The translations under genes were made by a program, and so were the position numbers. From Clostridia bacterium (GTDB lineage Bacteria; Bacillota; Clostridia; Lachnospirales; Lachnospiraceae), in NCBI GenBank assembly GCA_003246295.1, contig QKAS01000012.1:1-64000 (forward strand): a DNA stretch of 64,000 nt, given 5' to 3'. Below, piece by piece: positions 15,585 through 25,903 of the stretch. How positions within the stretch are numbered: the first letter of the stretch is position 1; every line of letters begins with the position of its first letter. A model generated the notes under the pieces. That model was not told the origin of the DNA, searched no databases, and was given only the letters and a program-made list of their open reading frames with translations.

Positions 15585-15685
15585 AATATCAATACATTAA
15601 AGCATGATATCTGACAAATAGAATTGAGAATTCTCTACTATGTTGCGTGATAACAATCGCTGTATTCTATTGGAGGAGTGGGTTT

Positions 15686-17662
15686 ATGAGACTAAGGACA
15701 CTTTTGATCTGCGTATTTGGATGTGCAAGTATACTGGCAACAGGAGTCGTTGCATTGATTGCAGATAATAGTATTGAAAATCAGACGTATACTAGAATTG
15801 AAGAAGAATTACAGGCCGAGGCTGATACATTGGCTGGAGATATTAATGGATGGGTAATACAAAAAGCACAGATCGTTGAGTCATTATCAATCTTATTTCA
15901 GGATGGAATTGATCCAGGCGTTACTCCTGAGTATTTAAATCCACTTTTATTTACTCCGGCTACGGAAGGAATGGTTTCGGATATTTACATTGGTACAAAA
16001 GATGGTGTTATGATTGATGGGTCACTTTGGGTGCCGCCCTCAGATTATGATCCTCGTACCAGATCATGGTATCAGGCAGCAGAGACAGCAGAAGGAGTTG
16101 TCTATACAGATGCCTATCTTGATTTGGTGACGAATAAATGGGCAATTTCAGTAGCTCATGCAATTAAATCAAAACAAGGTGATTTGCACGGTGTTATGGC
16201 AATTGATATTCTGTTAGATACAATTACGCAGAAAGTAACAGAACGAAAATTAGGTGAGAGTGGATATGCATTTATGATTGATTCCAAAGGACTGATTATT
16301 GCACATCCGGAAGCAGAGTTGCTGAATGTTGATATGCACAGTATTGCTGGACTGGAATCATTAACAGATATGATTACTTCAAATGAGAATGGAAATGAAT
16401 CCTATCAGTACAATGGAGTAGATAAAATACTAGTGTTTAAAAAAGTACCAGCTACATCTTGGTCGATTGCATTTACTATCAATGAGGACGAAGCATATGC
16501 TGAAGTGACACAGAGCAGAATTTCGTTTGCAGTATTAATTATTATTGTCATCTTGTTGATTTTGGCAGTCAGCTTTATTGCAGCAGGTAAAATAACCAAA
16601 CCACTAAAAGCTTTGACAGAAGAAGCACAAAAAGTAGCCGAGGGGAACCTTCAGATTAATATAAAATCTTCTGGTGCCAAAGAAGTCAAAGATTTATCCG
16701 AGGCATTTCGTGCAATGACGGATAATATTGCAAAGGTAGTTAGTGAAATAGGTAGTGCAGCCGATAGAGTCAATCATTCTTCAGGTGAAATTCAGGTCAT
16801 TACAGACAATGCAAAATCCATATCAGAGGAAATTGCAAAAACATCACATGAACTTGCTCTTGGAGCAGGAAATCAGGCTGCTTCAGTTTCTGAAGGCGCA
16901 GATATGATTGCAACGATGTCAAGAGCGATTGAACAAGTTGCAGAGTCCAGTCAGGATACACATCATCTCATTCTAGATGTTGACCATTCTGTACAGGATG
17001 GTGTTACAGCACTTGAAAGACAGCATAGCTTGATGGAGCAAAATGACAGATCTACTGAGAAAGTAGTACAGGCGATTTCCCTACTTGAAAGCAAGGCTGC
17101 TGAAATTCAAAAGATAGTTGGTGTGATTGGAGAAATTGCTGATCAGACGAATCTGTTATCATTAAATGCAGCAATTGAAGCAACAAGGGCTGGAGAGCAA
17201 GGAAAAGGATTTGCAGTAGTTGCTGATGAAGTTAGAAAACTTGCAGAACAATCTGCATCTTCAAGCAATGATATAGAAACTTTGTTGAATGATATTCTTG
17301 AAAAAACAGTAAGAAGCATGGAAGATGTTATGGAAGTGCAGAAGATTGTTAGTGAACAGAAAGTTTCACTGGATGAAACCAGAGCATTATATACAAAGAT
17401 TCAGGAGGCTGTTCAAATCATTGTACAAAAAGCAGTTGCAATATCAGCGGAAACGGTCGAACTTCAGAAAAGTTCAGATAAAGTTTCAAATGCGATGGGG
17501 GATGTGGCGGCGATTACAGAAGAAAGTGCTGCAGCTACTGAAGAGGTGGCAGCGGCAACCTCAGATCAGAGTAATTCGTTAGGAAATATTAGCGTAGAAG
17601 TAACAAATCTGGTGAATGAAGCACAACTTTTAATTGAAACAATTTCGGTATTTAAAGTATAA
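15686..17662 (+). CDS. Methyl-accepting chemotaxis protein with dCache sensor
   Basis: About 658 residues from the ATG at 15686, chosen because GGAGGAG lies ten bases upstream. Order of parts: membrane helix (about 1-25), extracellular double-Cache domain (about 30-275, with [11 protein letters not shown] typical of Cache ligand pockets and WAISVAHAI), second helix ([19 protein letters not shown]), HAMP linker ([20 protein letters not shown]), and a long cytoplasmic coiled coil. The conserved signalling tip is visible: [21 protein letters not shown]. dCache receptors commonly bind amino acids or other small molecules, which here remain unknown. A perfect 14-bp terminator stem follows. Confidence 0.93.
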   Translation: MRLRTLLICVFGCASILATGVVALIADNSIENQTYTRIEEELQAEADTLAGDINGWVIQKAQIVESLSILFQDGIDPGVTPEYLNPLLFTPATEGMVSDIYIGTKDGVMIDGSLWVPPSDYDPRTRSWYQAAETAEGVVYTDAYLDLVTNKWAISVAHAIKSKQGDLHGVMAIDILLDTITQKVTERKLGESGYAFMIDSKGLIIAHPEAELLNVDMHSIAGLESLTDMITSNENGNESYQYNGVDKILVFKKVPATSWSIAFTINEDEAYAEVTQSRISFAVLIIIVILLILAVSFIAAGKITKPLKALTEEAQKVAEGNLQINIKSSGAKEVKDLSEAFRAMTDNIAKVVSEIGSAADRVNHSSGEIQVITDNAKSISEEIAKTSHELALGAGNQAASVSEGADMIATMSRAIEQVAESSQDTHHLILDVDHSVQDGVTALERQHSLMEQNDRSTEKVVQAISLLESKAAEIQKIVGVIGEIADQTNLLSLNAAIEATRAGEQGKGFAVVADEVRKLAEQSASSSNDIETLLNDILEKTVRSMEDVMEVQKIVSEQKVSLDETRALYTKIQEAVQIIVQKAVAISAETVELQKSSDKVSNAMGDVAAITEESAAATEEVAAATSDQSNSLGNISVEVTNLVNEAQLLIETISVFKV

Positions 17663-17669
17663 AAAAACG

Positions 17670-17705
17670 AACGGTGCACTCCATTGTGGAGTGCACCGTT
17701 TTGTG
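17670..17705. terminator. Bidirectional terminator between mcp and prs
   Basis: AACGGTGCACTCCA at 17670-17683 pairs perfectly with 17687-17700 around a TTG loop, with A residues before and T residues after, so it can serve the convergent mcp and prs transcripts. Confidence 0.8.
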
Positions 17706-17738
17706 GTAATGAATGTAATCATTCCAAAATGCGATTCA

Positions 17739-18938
17739 TTATTCATTACTTTTTTCATCACGCTGTGTTTTATATTTTGTTACCAATTTCTGAATTCTAT
17801 CATTTGGATTTAAAAGATCACTGATTGAAGTATCATGATTCAATGTATCAATAATATATGCAATATACTTACTCATATCGCAATTGATATAATATGGTCG
17901 TTCAAGCAACTCGGGTGTCTGATAAATCAGGTTCGTAGTCAAAATTTTATCAATCAGACCATCTTCATAGGCAGAATCAATTTTATCAAGTCCACTTGTG
18001 AATAGACCGAAAGTTGCACAGATAAAAATTCTGTTTGCTTTGCGTAATTTCAATTCGGCAGCTACTTCAAGAACACTTTCTCCAGAAGATATCATATCAT
18101 CAATTACAATGATGTCTTTGCCTTCTACACTGGAACCAAGAAATTCATGAGCAACAATAGGGTTTCTACCATTTACAATATGTGTATAATCTCTTCTTTT
18201 GTAGAACATACCCATATCAAGACCAAGCACGTTTGCGATGTAGATTGCTCGGCTCATACCACCTTCGTCAGGGCTGACTACCATCATATGGTCTGCATCA
18301 ATATCAAGATCAGGGACATGTCTTAAAAGTCCTTTTATAAACTGATAAGCAGGCTGCACCGTTTCGAACCCATGAAGCGGAATTGCATTTTGTACACGTG
18401 CGTCATGTGCATCAAAGGTAATGATATTATCGACTCCCATCTGTACAAGTTCCTGTAAAGCGATTGCACAGTCAAGAGATTCTCTTGCAGTTCTTTTATG
18501 TTGTCTGCTTTCATATAGAAAAGGCATAATTACAGTAATTCTTCTTGCTTTTCCGCCAACTGCAGCAATAATTCGTTTTAAATCCTGATAATGGTCATCA
18601 GGAGACATATGGTTTGTTTCTCCGCATAAGGAGTAGGTCAGACTATAATTTGCGACATCGACCAGAAGGAAGAGATCGGTACCCCTGACTGATTCTAAAA
18701 TGATTCCCTTTGCTTCTCCAGAGCCAAAACGTGGAACTTTAGCTTTGAGAAGATAAGACTCTCTTTGATACCCTGCAAATGCAAGACTGTCTTTATGTTC
18801 ATTCTTGCGTTCAGTTCTCCATTTTACAAGATAATGGTCAATTTTTTCACCAAGAGTCTTGCAACCTTCTAAGGCAATCATACCAAGGGAACCTACAGGT
18901 ATTGTTTCAAGGTTACGTTTTTCTTCACGATTGGGCAT
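17739..18938 (-). CDS. prs: Ribose-phosphate pyrophosphokinase (long clostridial form)
   Basis: Makes PRPP from ribose-5-phosphate and ATP for nucleotide, NAD, His and Trp synthesis. At 399 residues it is longer than the usual 310-320 of bacterial Prs. The PRPP-binding loop is clear (DIIVIDDMISSGESV), and the catalytic loop region reads PFLYESRQHKRTARES instead of the common YARQDRK form, as in the long clade found in Clostridia. It is the last gene of a minus-strand run dnaD-like, dnaC, prs, with 13 bases between dnaC and prs. Confidence 0.85.
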   Translation of the reverse strand: MPNREEKRNLETIPVGSLGMIALEGCKTLGEKIDHYLVKWRTERKNEHKDSLAFAGYQRESYLLKAKVPRFGSGEAKGIILESVRGTDLFLLVDVANYSLTYSLCGETNHMSPDDHYQDLKRIIAAVGGKARRITVIMPFLYESRQHKRTARESLDCAIALQELVQMGVDNIITFDAHDARVQNAIPLHGFETVQPAYQFIKGLLRHVPDLDIDADHMMVVSPDEGGMSRAIYIANVLGLDMGMFYKRRDYTHIVNGRNPIVAHEFLGSSVEGKDIIVIDDMISSGESVLEVAAELKLRKANRIFICATFGLFTSGLDKIDSAYEDGLIDKILTTNLIYQTPELLERPYYINCDMSKYIAYIIDTLNHDTSISDLLNPNDRIQKLVTKYKTQRDEKSNE

Positions 18939-18951
18939 GGCGGAAGAATCC

Positions 18952-19923
18952 TCACTTTCTGTTAATCAATCTTTTTTTATACATTCTGATATCCGGACCA
19001 GTTAACTTACATACATGATAATGACTCATGATTCGGGAAAAAATTCGATCAGAATAACGGTTACGCGTTTCTTCAAGAGATAGATTAGTAGAGATGATTG
19101 TTGGTTTTTTCCTGATATGACGTTCGTTCAGACAGGAAAAAAGTTGTGATGTGACATTCGCTTTCAGGGTCTCTGTTCCTAAATCATCTATTATCAACAA
19201 ATCACAATTATATAGGTCATCTAAAAGATTGTAAAGGTCTTCTTTCTTTTTATAATCGAAAGTACCTGCAGAAAGGACATCAAAGAGCTGGGCAGCACTG
19301 AAATAAAGTACAGGATGGCCGGTTTCAATCACCTCTTTTGCAATACATCCTGATAAAAATGACTTTCCGGTCCCAACTGTTCCATAAAAGAACAAATTAC
19401 GGTAATCTTTGCCAAAAACAGATATAAACTCATGACATTCTTTCACTGCGTTTTGAAAACGAGTCAAATCGTCACCTTCATAATATAAGCTGGAAAGAGT
19501 TGAGAAATTTTCTTTTAATAAAACATCCTGAATGTTCGATTGAGCATATAACATAGTGATGATGGACTGCTTGAAACAGTGACATTTTTCGTTATTAATA
19601 TAGCCGGTATCCAGACAATCCTTACATTCATAGATAGGATCAAGGTAATTTGATGGATATCCATGTGAAGTCAATAAGTTTTGTTTTTGATTTGTAAGAG
19701 CTTCAAGTTGTTGCTTTAGTTCGGATAATGCAGACGCATCACCATCAATCAACTTTTTGCCTTGTTGTACGGAAATAGATGCAATACTACTGTCCAGAGT
19801 CTCAAATTCAGGAATCTTTCTATAAATTTCTTCCTTACGTGATGTATGAAGATGCTGGTTATGCAGCTGGCGTTCTTCAAAGGTACGAATCATAGCATCA
19901 TACTGCGAATTACTTAATGGCAC
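18952..19923 (-). CDS. dnaC: Replicative helicase loader / DnaC-type ATPase
   Basis: An AAA+ ATPase of 323 residues that loads or assists the replicative helicase. A zinc-like cluster lies at about residues 98-115 (CKDCLDTGYINNEKCHC), as in DnaI/DnaC-like loaders of Firmicutes. Walker A is GTVGTGKS, Walker B is LLIIDDLG, and the sensor region reads KPTIISTNLSLEE. The gene follows the DnaD-like gene by 13 bases and precedes prs. The symbol dnaC follows the usual annotation; in Bacillus naming the equivalent loader is dnaI. Confidence 0.88.
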   Translation of the reverse strand: MPLSNSQYDAMIRTFEERQLHNQHLHTSRKEEIYRKIPEFETLDSSIASISVQQGKKLIDGDASALSELKQQLEALTNQKQNLLTSHGYPSNYLDPIYECKDCLDTGYINNEKCHCFKQSIITMLYAQSNIQDVLLKENFSTLSSLYYEGDDLTRFQNAVKECHEFISVFGKDYRNLFFYGTVGTGKSFLSGCIAKEVIETGHPVLYFSAAQLFDVLSAGTFDYKKKEDLYNLLDDLYNCDLLIIDDLGTETLKANVTSQLFSCLNERHIRKKPTIISTNLSLEETRNRYSDRIFSRIMSHYHVCKLTGPDIRMYKKRLINRK

Positions 19924-19936
19924 AGGAAATCTCCTT

Positions 19937-20995
19937 TCAGTTACTTAGTATTTCTTTTTCTAGCTTTGTAAAATCATAGGTGTTTTGCTCAAACTGATTA
20001 AACGCATTTTTAGAAACGACTGATGTAGGTCTGCTCTTTTTAAAAGATTCATCCGCTTTCCTAATATCTGAAAGATGGTGGATATTCGATTTATACCAAT
20101 TGCTGATTACGCTGTCTGCATATTCGAAACGATGTGTATCAACAGCTAAAACTGTCCTGTCACAGGCTTCTAATATAATATCAAGTGAAAAACCATATGT
20201 TTTAGTCCATTTACTGATAAAATCAACTTCTTTACTAACAGGTGCAGATGTTTTCCCAAGCGCTGCCATAATTTTATAGACAGTTCTGTCATATTTTCCA
20301 ACGACAGATGCTGCTTGCTTCGGTGTTGTAATTCCTTCTTCGGCCCAGGAGAGAGCTACTTTTTCGATATAACGAAAATCTTTTTTTCCTCGTCCAACAC
20401 AATACTGTATCAAATAATCGATCAAATCAGAAGAAAAACCAAGGATATCATTAATATAAAATATTGATTTTATTTCAGAGGAACTGAGAGTTTTACCCAT
20501 GTATTGCTCTGTAATAAATAAAATCTGTTGTGCATCACTCTGCTCTCTGAAAGCTTTTATCTGATCTGGAGAATAAGCTGGTTTTTCAAAACGCGAGGAA
20601 GTCTCCATCATCAGATTCTGCGCGGAAGAATCAACCTGTGTAACAGAAGAAGTAGACGAAATATCGGTTTCTTCTTGTTCAGGAAGTTTGCATACAAGTC
20701 GATTCAAGTCATTTAGATGAATGCCAATCAGAGCTCTGGAATCGTTATATTCAAGTGTAATCAGCCCATTTTTCTCCCAATACTTTAAGGAGCGTAGGAC
20801 ATCTTTTTCGGTGTGATTAAATTTGTCTGCAATATCGGAGATACTGGCAGGCAGATTTGCGCTCATCACGCGGAGCAGATAGAGATAGACCTTAATCTGC
20901 GCATCATTTGCATCTTTTATAAAAAAATCAATAAAAAGATTGGATATTGGAGTCATATCCATATATCCATCTTTGTAAATTTTTAAAGAACTCAT
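19937..20995 (-). CDS. DnaD-like replication initiation protein
   Basis: A 352-residue protein with a winged-helix N-terminus (residues about 15-110, QIKVYLYLLRVMSANLPASI and KDVLRSLKYWEKNGLITL) and a DnaB_2/DnaD-type C-terminal domain (IEKVALSWAEEGITTPKQA). A second copy of that domain type may follow (SVISNWYKSNIHHL). These proteins remodel origin DNA and recruit the helicase loader, which is encoded next. The start ATG at 20995 lies 300 bases from murC, in a region with DnaA-box-like sites. Confidence 0.85.
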   Translation of the reverse strand: MSSLKIYKDGYMDMTPISNLFIDFFIKDANDAQIKVYLYLLRVMSANLPASISDIADKFNHTEKDVLRSLKYWEKNGLITLEYNDSRALIGIHLNDLNRLVCKLPEQEETDISSTSSVTQVDSSAQNLMMETSSRFEKPAYSPDQIKAFREQSDAQQILFITEQYMGKTLSSSEIKSIFYINDILGFSSDLIDYLIQYCVGRGKKDFRYIEKVALSWAEEGITTPKQAASVVGKYDRTVYKIMAALGKTSAPVSKEVDFISKWTKTYGFSLDIILEACDRTVLAVDTHRFEYADSVISNWYKSNIHHLSDIRKADESFKKSRPTSVVSKNAFNQFEQNTYDFTKLEKEILSN

Positions 20996-21295
20996 ACGAT
21001 CACCCGTCTCATTTATTTTCTAAAGCAAATGAATTATAGCACAGGCATCTTTAAAATAAAAGTGTGATTTTGCTGAAAAAACCTGTATTTCAGGGCACTT
21101 TTGACACGAATGAAAAATGTGGAGAAAGTGGAAAACTGGTCCACATAATGTAAACGTACCATGCGCTACGCTTACAATATAGCCCTGAAAAATAAGGGTT
21201 TTAAAGTGTTATGAATCAATAAATTATGTAAACGAAATATCCACATTTTTTATCAGGTAGTTTTCCTCATAAAAAATGTGGATATTGTGGATAAC
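20996..21295. promoter_or_regulatory. murC-dnaD intergenic region with DnaA-box-like sites
   Basis: Two adjacent 9-mers, TGTGGATAT (21277-21285) and TGTGGATAA (21286-21294), stand in tandem; the second is the exact complement of the DnaA box TTATCCACA. An inverted copy ATATCCACA lies at 21237-21245. The outer copies belong to a perfect 18-bp inverted repeat (21236-21253 with 21269-21286) that could also end the murC transcript. A looser TGTGGAGAA is at about 21118. DnaA may control the dnaD-dnaC-prs operon from here. Confidence 0.45.
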
Positions 21296-22675
21296 TTATT
21301 GACCGAGGAGATTTTCCCCGACTTTTACAATGTCTCCGGCGCCCATAGTTATCAACAGGTCCCCGTTGATACAATGTTCAAGTAAAAAATTTTCAATCTC
21401 GTCAAAAGTAGAAAAATAGTAGCATTCTTTACCAGCTTTCAGAAGTAGATTTTGAAGATCGCGGGAGGTAATTCCTATTGTATTCACTTCACGGGCAGCA
21501 TAAATATCTGATAAAATAATTTTATCAGCCTGACATAAGGCATCCGAAAAATCCTGTAAAAAGGCATTTGTTCTGGTATAAGTATGTGGCTGAAAGACGC
21601 ACCAGAGAGTTTTATGAGGGAAATTAGAAGCAGCTTGTAATGTTGCACGTATTTCTGTTGGATGGTGTGCATAATCATCAATAATGGTGACACCACCAAT
21701 GCTACCTTTTAACTCGAAGCGTCTGTCAGAACCTTTGAAGTGTGCAAGCGCTTCCTGGCATACAGTTTCATCAACTGACAGATTTTCAGCCAGAGCAAAG
21801 GCTGCAAGTGCGTTTAACACATTATGTTCTCCTGGAACAGAAAGGTTGACTTGCAGGGAAGCTTTATTTTTTCTATGAATATAAAAGGAAGAATGTCCAT
21901 TTTCATTATATGTAATATCAAAACAAGAGTAATCAGCTTCGTCTGACTTACCAAAGGTGATAATCTTGCATTTTAACCCACTTGTGATGGTCTCATATTC
22001 AGGAATATCCCGGTTGATAATCAATGTGCCATCTGATGGAAGGAGAGTAGCAAACTGGTGAAAAGAATCTCTAATCTCGTGAATGTCATGAAAGAAATCC
22101 ATGTGATCTTCTTCTACATTGAGAATCACTGCTACTTTGGGAAAAAATTTTAAAAAACTATTTGTGTATTCGCAGGCTTCAGTAACAAAGTATTCAGATT
22201 TGCCAATTCTGAAATTGCCTTGGATTGATTTTAGGATTCCACCAATAGAGAGTGTTGGATCTAACCTGGCTTGAAGCAATATTTCAGAAATCATGGAAGT
22301 GGTGGTGGTTTTTCCGTGGGTGCCGCTTACAGCGATTGGGGTACCATATTTACGCATAATCTGTCCCAATAGCTCTGCTCTACTTAGAATTGGAATTTGC
22401 ATTGAATTTGCAGCAATCAACTCGGAGTTTTCTGCTTTGATGGCAGCTGTGTACACAATCAGATCAATATCTGATTTTATATGTTCTGCGTTGTGGCCAT
22501 AATAGACAAAAGCGCCTTTTAATGTCAGATCATCTGTTAGCGGTGACTGTTTTGCATCTGAACCAGACACAGTAAAACCTGAATCAAGCAGGATCTCAGC
22601 CAGACCACTCATGCTGATTCCGCCTATTCCAATAAAATAGACATGAATTGGTTTATTAAAATCTATTTCATACAT
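21296..22675 (-). CDS. murC: UDP-N-acetylmuramate--L-alanine ligase
   Basis: Adds L-Ala to UDP-MurNAc, the first peptide step of peptidoglycan synthesis, in the cytosol. Full length at 459 residues. N-terminal Rossmann part HVYFIGIGGISMSGLAEIL, P-loop AVSGTHGKTTTTSMI, catalytic region VNVEEDHMDFF, and the Mur ligase C-terminal part FKGSDRRFELKG and IDDYAHHPTEI are all present. The gene stands alone, with its own promoter and a 400-base gap to glgC. Confidence 0.95.
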   Translation of the reverse strand: MYEIDFNKPIHVYFIGIGGISMSGLAEILLDSGFTVSGSDAKQSPLTDDLTLKGAFVYYGHNAEHIKSDIDLIVYTAAIKAENSELIAANSMQIPILSRAELLGQIMRKYGTPIAVSGTHGKTTTTSMISEILLQARLDPTLSIGGILKSIQGNFRIGKSEYFVTEACEYTNSFLKFFPKVAVILNVEEDHMDFFHDIHEIRDSFHQFATLLPSDGTLIINRDIPEYETITSGLKCKIITFGKSDEADYSCFDITYNENGHSSFYIHRKNKASLQVNLSVPGEHNVLNALAAFALAENLSVDETVCQEALAHFKGSDRRFELKGSIGGVTIIDDYAHHPTEIRATLQAASNFPHKTLWCVFQPHTYTRTNAFLQDFSDALCQADKIILSDIYAAREVNTIGITSRDLQNLLLKAGKECYYFSTFDEIENFLLEHCINGDLLITMGAGDIVKVGENLLGQ

Positions 22676-22728
22676 TGATAACTCCTATCTGCATGTTGGG
22701 TACATGCACTTTATTCAGACCCATATGT

Positions 22729-22757
22729 ATTATACTCATCTGTTAAAAAAAAACCAA
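22729..22757 (-). promoter_or_regulatory. murC promoter
   Basis: On the minus strand TTGGTT (22752-22757) and TATAAT (22729-22734) are spaced by 17 bases, 54 bases before the murC start. Confidence 0.55.
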
Positions 22758-23004
22758 TCTTAATTTGATATTTTAATAAAATATTCATTCTAAAAGCAGG
22801 AATAGAATATGATTTATATAAGAAAAGGGTTCTTGTGATGTTTGTTCTCCTAAAGGTACAGCATCTAGTGTATTTTGTTTAAAATACCCTAAATAAGGCA
22901 CAACTAACCATAATTATGCACATAACTTACAAATTCTTAAAAAATACATTGTAAAATTTACACATAAATAATGATGTATATTGGCAATATTTTTGTAAAA
23001 AATA

Positions 23005-23033
23005 TTCACATTCTGTTAGCGTTATGATATAAT
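23005..23033 (+). promoter_or_regulatory. glgC promoter
   Basis: TTCACA at 23005-23010, a 17-base spacer and TATAAT at 23028-23033, 56 bases before glgC. Confidence 0.6.
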
Positions 23034-23089
23034 CTACGTAATTGAATCAGTCCTTAAATATGAGTTATCGGACGGAATGAGGTGACAAC

Positions 23090-24364
23090 ATGATAAAAAA
23101 AGAAATGATAGCCATGTTGCTTGCAGGGGGACAGGGCAGCAGGTTAGGGGTTTTGACTTTGAAAATGGCAAAACCTGCAGTTGCATTTGGCGGAAAATAC
23201 AGAATCATCGATTTCCCACTGAGTAATTGTATTAATTCTGGAGTGGATACCGTTGGCGTTCTGACACAATATCAGCCGCTACGACTAAATACACACATAG
23301 GAATTGGTATTCCATGGGATCTGGATAGAAATATTGGTGGTGTAACCGTACTTCCACCTTATGAGAAGAGCACTAGCAGCCAATGGTATACCGGAACAGC
23401 AAATGCGATTTTTCAGAATATGGATTACATGGAAACATATAATCCTGAATATGTCCTGATACTATCAGGAGATCATATTTATAAAATGGACTATGAAGTG
23501 ATGCTGGATTTTCATAAGCAGAATAAAGCAGAAGTAACAATTGCGACGATGGCGGTACCATTAGAAGAGGCAAAACGATTTGGAATTCTGATTACTGATG
23601 AGAACCGCAAGATTGTAGATTTCGAAGAAAAGCCCGAGAATCCAAGAAGTAATCTTGCTTCCATGGGTATTTATATTTTCAACTGGAAAACATTAAAAGA
23701 AGCATTGATTGCAAAAGCTGAGCAGCCTGCACTTGATTTTGGACAGCATGTTATTCCTTATTGCCACGAGAAGGGTGCTCCGTTGTACGCATATGAGTAT
23801 AATGGATACTGGAAAGATGTTGGAACGCTTCAGTCTTATTGGGAAGCAAATATGGAACTGATTGATATTGTTCCTGAATTTAATCTTTATGAAGAATACT
23901 GGAAAATATATACAAGGAGCCTTACGCTCCCGCCACAATATATTTCTTCTGAGAGTGTAATAGAAAAAAGTATTATCGGAGAAGGAACCACGATTTATGG
24001 TCAAATCTATAATTCGGTGATAGGATGCGGTGTTACTGTTGGCGCGGGAACCGTAATACGTGATTCTATCATTATGAACGAAGCAGTCATTGGAGATGGC
24101 TGCGAGATTAACAAAGGGATTATTGCAGAGAACGTTTTGATTGGAAACAGTGTTCGACTTGGAATTGGTGAAGAGGTTCCAAATGAAACACATCCTCATA
24201 TTTATAGCCATGGAATGGTAACAGTTGGGGAAAAAAGTGTGATTCCAGAAGGGGTAACCGTTGGGAAAAATACAGTGATTGCCGGTGTAACGAATTATGA
24301 TGACTATACAGACAAGAGTCTGGCTGGTGGGAAGACACTGATTAAGGCAGGTGATGAATCATGA
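23090..24364 (+). CDS. glgC: Glucose-1-phosphate adenylyltransferase, catalytic subunit
   Basis: Makes ADP-glucose from glucose-1-phosphate and ATP, the committed step of bacterial glycogen synthesis. It has 424 residues with an intact nucleotidyltransferase site ([35 protein letters not shown]) and the glucose-phosphate region (FEEKPENP), followed by a left-handed beta-helix with hexapeptide repeats ([20 protein letters not shown]). It overlaps glgD by four bases (ATGA). In Firmicutes GlgC and GlgD form a mixed enzyme. Confidence 0.95.
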   Translation: MIKKEMIAMLLAGGQGSRLGVLTLKMAKPAVAFGGKYRIIDFPLSNCINSGVDTVGVLTQYQPLRLNTHIGIGIPWDLDRNIGGVTVLPPYEKSTSSQWYTGTANAIFQNMDYMETYNPEYVLILSGDHIYKMDYEVMLDFHKQNKAEVTIATMAVPLEEAKRFGILITDENRKIVDFEEKPENPRSNLASMGIYIFNWKTLKEALIAKAEQPALDFGQHVIPYCHEKGAPLYAYEYNGYWKDVGTLQSYWEANMELIDIVPEFNLYEEYWKIYTRSLTLPPQYISSESVIEKSIIGEGTTIYGQIYNSVIGCGVTVGAGTVIRDSIIMNEAVIGDGCEINKGIIAENVLIGNSVRLGIGEEVPNETHPHIYSHGMVTVGEKSVIPEGVTVGKNTVIAGVTNYDDYTDKSLAGGKTLIKAGDES

Positions 24365-25479
24365 GGGCAATAGGAATTATACTTGCAGGTGGTAATAACC
24401 ATCGGATGAAGGAACTGTCTCAAAAAAGAGCAATCGCAGCAATGCCAATTGCTGGAAGCTATAGAAGTATAGATTTTGCATTAAGTAATATGTCGAACTC
24501 ACATATTCAGAAAGTTGGTGTGTTTACACAGTATAATGCAAGAAGCCTGAATGAACATCTTAGTTCCTCTAAATGGTGGGATTTTGGTAGAAAACAAGGA
24601 GGTTTATTTGTTTTTACACCAACGGTAACTTATGATAATAGTTTTTGGTACAGAGGAACTGCGGATGCAATCTATCAAAATTTAGCTTTTCTTAAGAATA
24701 GTCATGAGCCATATGTAATAATTGCCTCTGGTGATTGCGTTTATAAAATGGACTATAACAAAGTGCTTGAGTATCATATTGAGAAAAAAGCAGATATCAC
24801 TGTAGTTTGCAAAGACATGCCTGCAGGTACAGAAGTGGAACGTTATGGAACATTAAAAATGAATGAAGAGTGTCTGATTGAAGACTTTGAAGAAAAACCC
24901 ATCGTTGCAAAATCTAACACGATCTCCTGCGGAATCTATATTATTCGTCGTCGTCAACTAATTGAATTGATTGAAAAATCAGCGGAAGAAGATAGACATG
25001 ATTTTGTAAGAGATATATTAATCAGGTATAAAAATCTGAAAAAGATTTATGGATATAAAATAAAAGAATACTGGAGAAATATTGCTTCCGTTGAGGATTA
25101 CTTCAGTACAAATATGGATTTCCTAAAACCTGAAATCAGGGATTATTTTTTCAAGCAGTATCCTGATGTGTATTCAAAAGTAGATGATTTGCCACCTGCA
25201 AAATATAATATGGGATCGCAAATCAGAAATAGTCTGATTTCAAGTGGCTGTATTGTAAATGGTATTGTCGAGGATTCTGTTGTTTTCAAAAAAGTTTTTA
25301 TTGGTAATAATTGTTTTATTAAGAATTCTATTATCTTGAATAACGTTTATATTGGGGATAATACTCATATTGAGGACTGTATCATAGAAAGCAGGGATAC
25401 AATCAGAGCGAATTCCTACCATAAAGGGGAGAACGGAATCAAGATTGTAATAGAAAAAAATGAAAGATATATATTATAG
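24361..25479 (+). CDS. glgD: GlgD, regulatory subunit of ADP-glucose pyrophosphorylase
   Basis: A 372-residue GlgC paralogue. The N-terminus reads [20 protein letters not shown], where the GGxGxRL nucleotide loop is degenerate, as expected for GlgD, which has little activity alone and modulates GlgC. The hexapeptide beta-helix remains in the last third ([20 protein letters not shown]). Start ATG overlaps the glgC stop codon. No glycogen synthase or branching enzyme gene is present in the window. Confidence 0.93.
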   Translation: MRAIGIILAGGNNHRMKELSQKRAIAAMPIAGSYRSIDFALSNMSNSHIQKVGVFTQYNARSLNEHLSSSKWWDFGRKQGGLFVFTPTVTYDNSFWYRGTADAIYQNLAFLKNSHEPYVIIASGDCVYKMDYNKVLEYHIEKKADITVVCKDMPAGTEVERYGTLKMNEECLIEDFEEKPIVAKSNTISCGIYIIRRRQLIELIEKSAEEDRHDFVRDILIRYKNLKKIYGYKIKEYWRNIASVEDYFSTNMDFLKPEIRDYFFKQYPDVYSKVDDLPPAKYNMGSQIRNSLISSGCIVNGIVEDSVVFKKVFIGNNCFIKNSIILNNVYIGDNTHIEDCIIESRDTIRANSYHKGENGIKIVIEKNERYIL

Positions 25480-25514
25480 CTAGAAGTACTTACAAAACAA
25501 GGGGGTATCTAAAA

Positions 25515-25793
25515 ATGATTATTACTGACGTACGCGTTCGCAAGATCGCAAAAGAAGGCAAAATGAAGGCAATCGTGTCGATTACAATTGATGATGAATT
25601 TGTTGTTCATGACATCAAGGTAATTGAGGGAGAAAAGGGACTCTTTATCGCAATGCCGAGCAAAAAAGCCACAGATGGTGAGTACAGAGATATTGCGCAT
25701 CCCATCAATTCAGCAACAAGAGAAAACATTCAAAGCATCATTCTTCAACATTATGAAAAGGCCTTACTGGAGCCTGAGACAGTAGAAGTGTAA
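25515..25793 (+). CDS. spoVG: SpoVG RNA/DNA-binding regulator
   Basis: A 92-residue protein with the typical [20 protein letters not shown] start and FIAMPSKK motif. SpoVG is a small nucleic-acid-binding protein that influences sporulation and many other genes in Firmicutes. GGGGG precedes the ATG. A terminator at 25808-25840 ends the unit. Confidence 0.95.
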   Translation: MIITDVRVRKIAKEGKMKAIVSITIDDEFVVHDIKVIEGEKGLFIAMPSKKATDGEYRDIAHPINSATRENIQSIILQHYEKALLEPETVEV

Positions 25794-25807
25794 TAGACCG
25801 TTAACAC

Positions 25808-25841
25808 ACAGGGATGTCAGTTTGACATCCCTGTTATATTT
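25808..25841 (+). terminator. spoVG terminator
   Basis: ACAGGGATGTCA at 25808-25819 pairs perfectly with 25823-25834 around a three-base loop, followed by T-rich sequence. Confidence 0.8.
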
Positions 25842-25903
25842 TAGTAATCTAAAATCACATTATGGCAAAACGGATTCTATGAATAGAACGGAGCAAAGAT
25901 TAT

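Larger units (their letters stand above)
15096..15685. other. Island-core boundary region
   Basis: About 590 bases without a protein gene. The first 200 are AT-rich with no clear signal. A structured minus-strand RNA candidate covers about 15320-15461. The last 150 bases are AT-rich again and hold the likely flagellar-sigma promoter of the chemoreceptor gene. No attachment-site duplication can be tested because the far end of the island is outside the window. Confidence 0.5.
22676..23089. other. Divergent intergenic region murC-glgC
   Basis: About 410 AT-rich bases between two divergent genes. It holds the murC promoter (minus) and the glgC promoter (plus), and a 6-bp stem GCATGT/ACATGC at 22691-22707 in the murC leader. 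I see no RNA gene, operator palindrome or hidden frame in the middle. Confidence 0.5.

Noticed and set aside
1..15650. CRISPR array, integrase, transposase or relaxase in the accessory island
   Set aside because: I found no regularly spaced repeats and no frame with recombinase, transposase or relaxase motifs; the island type stays open.
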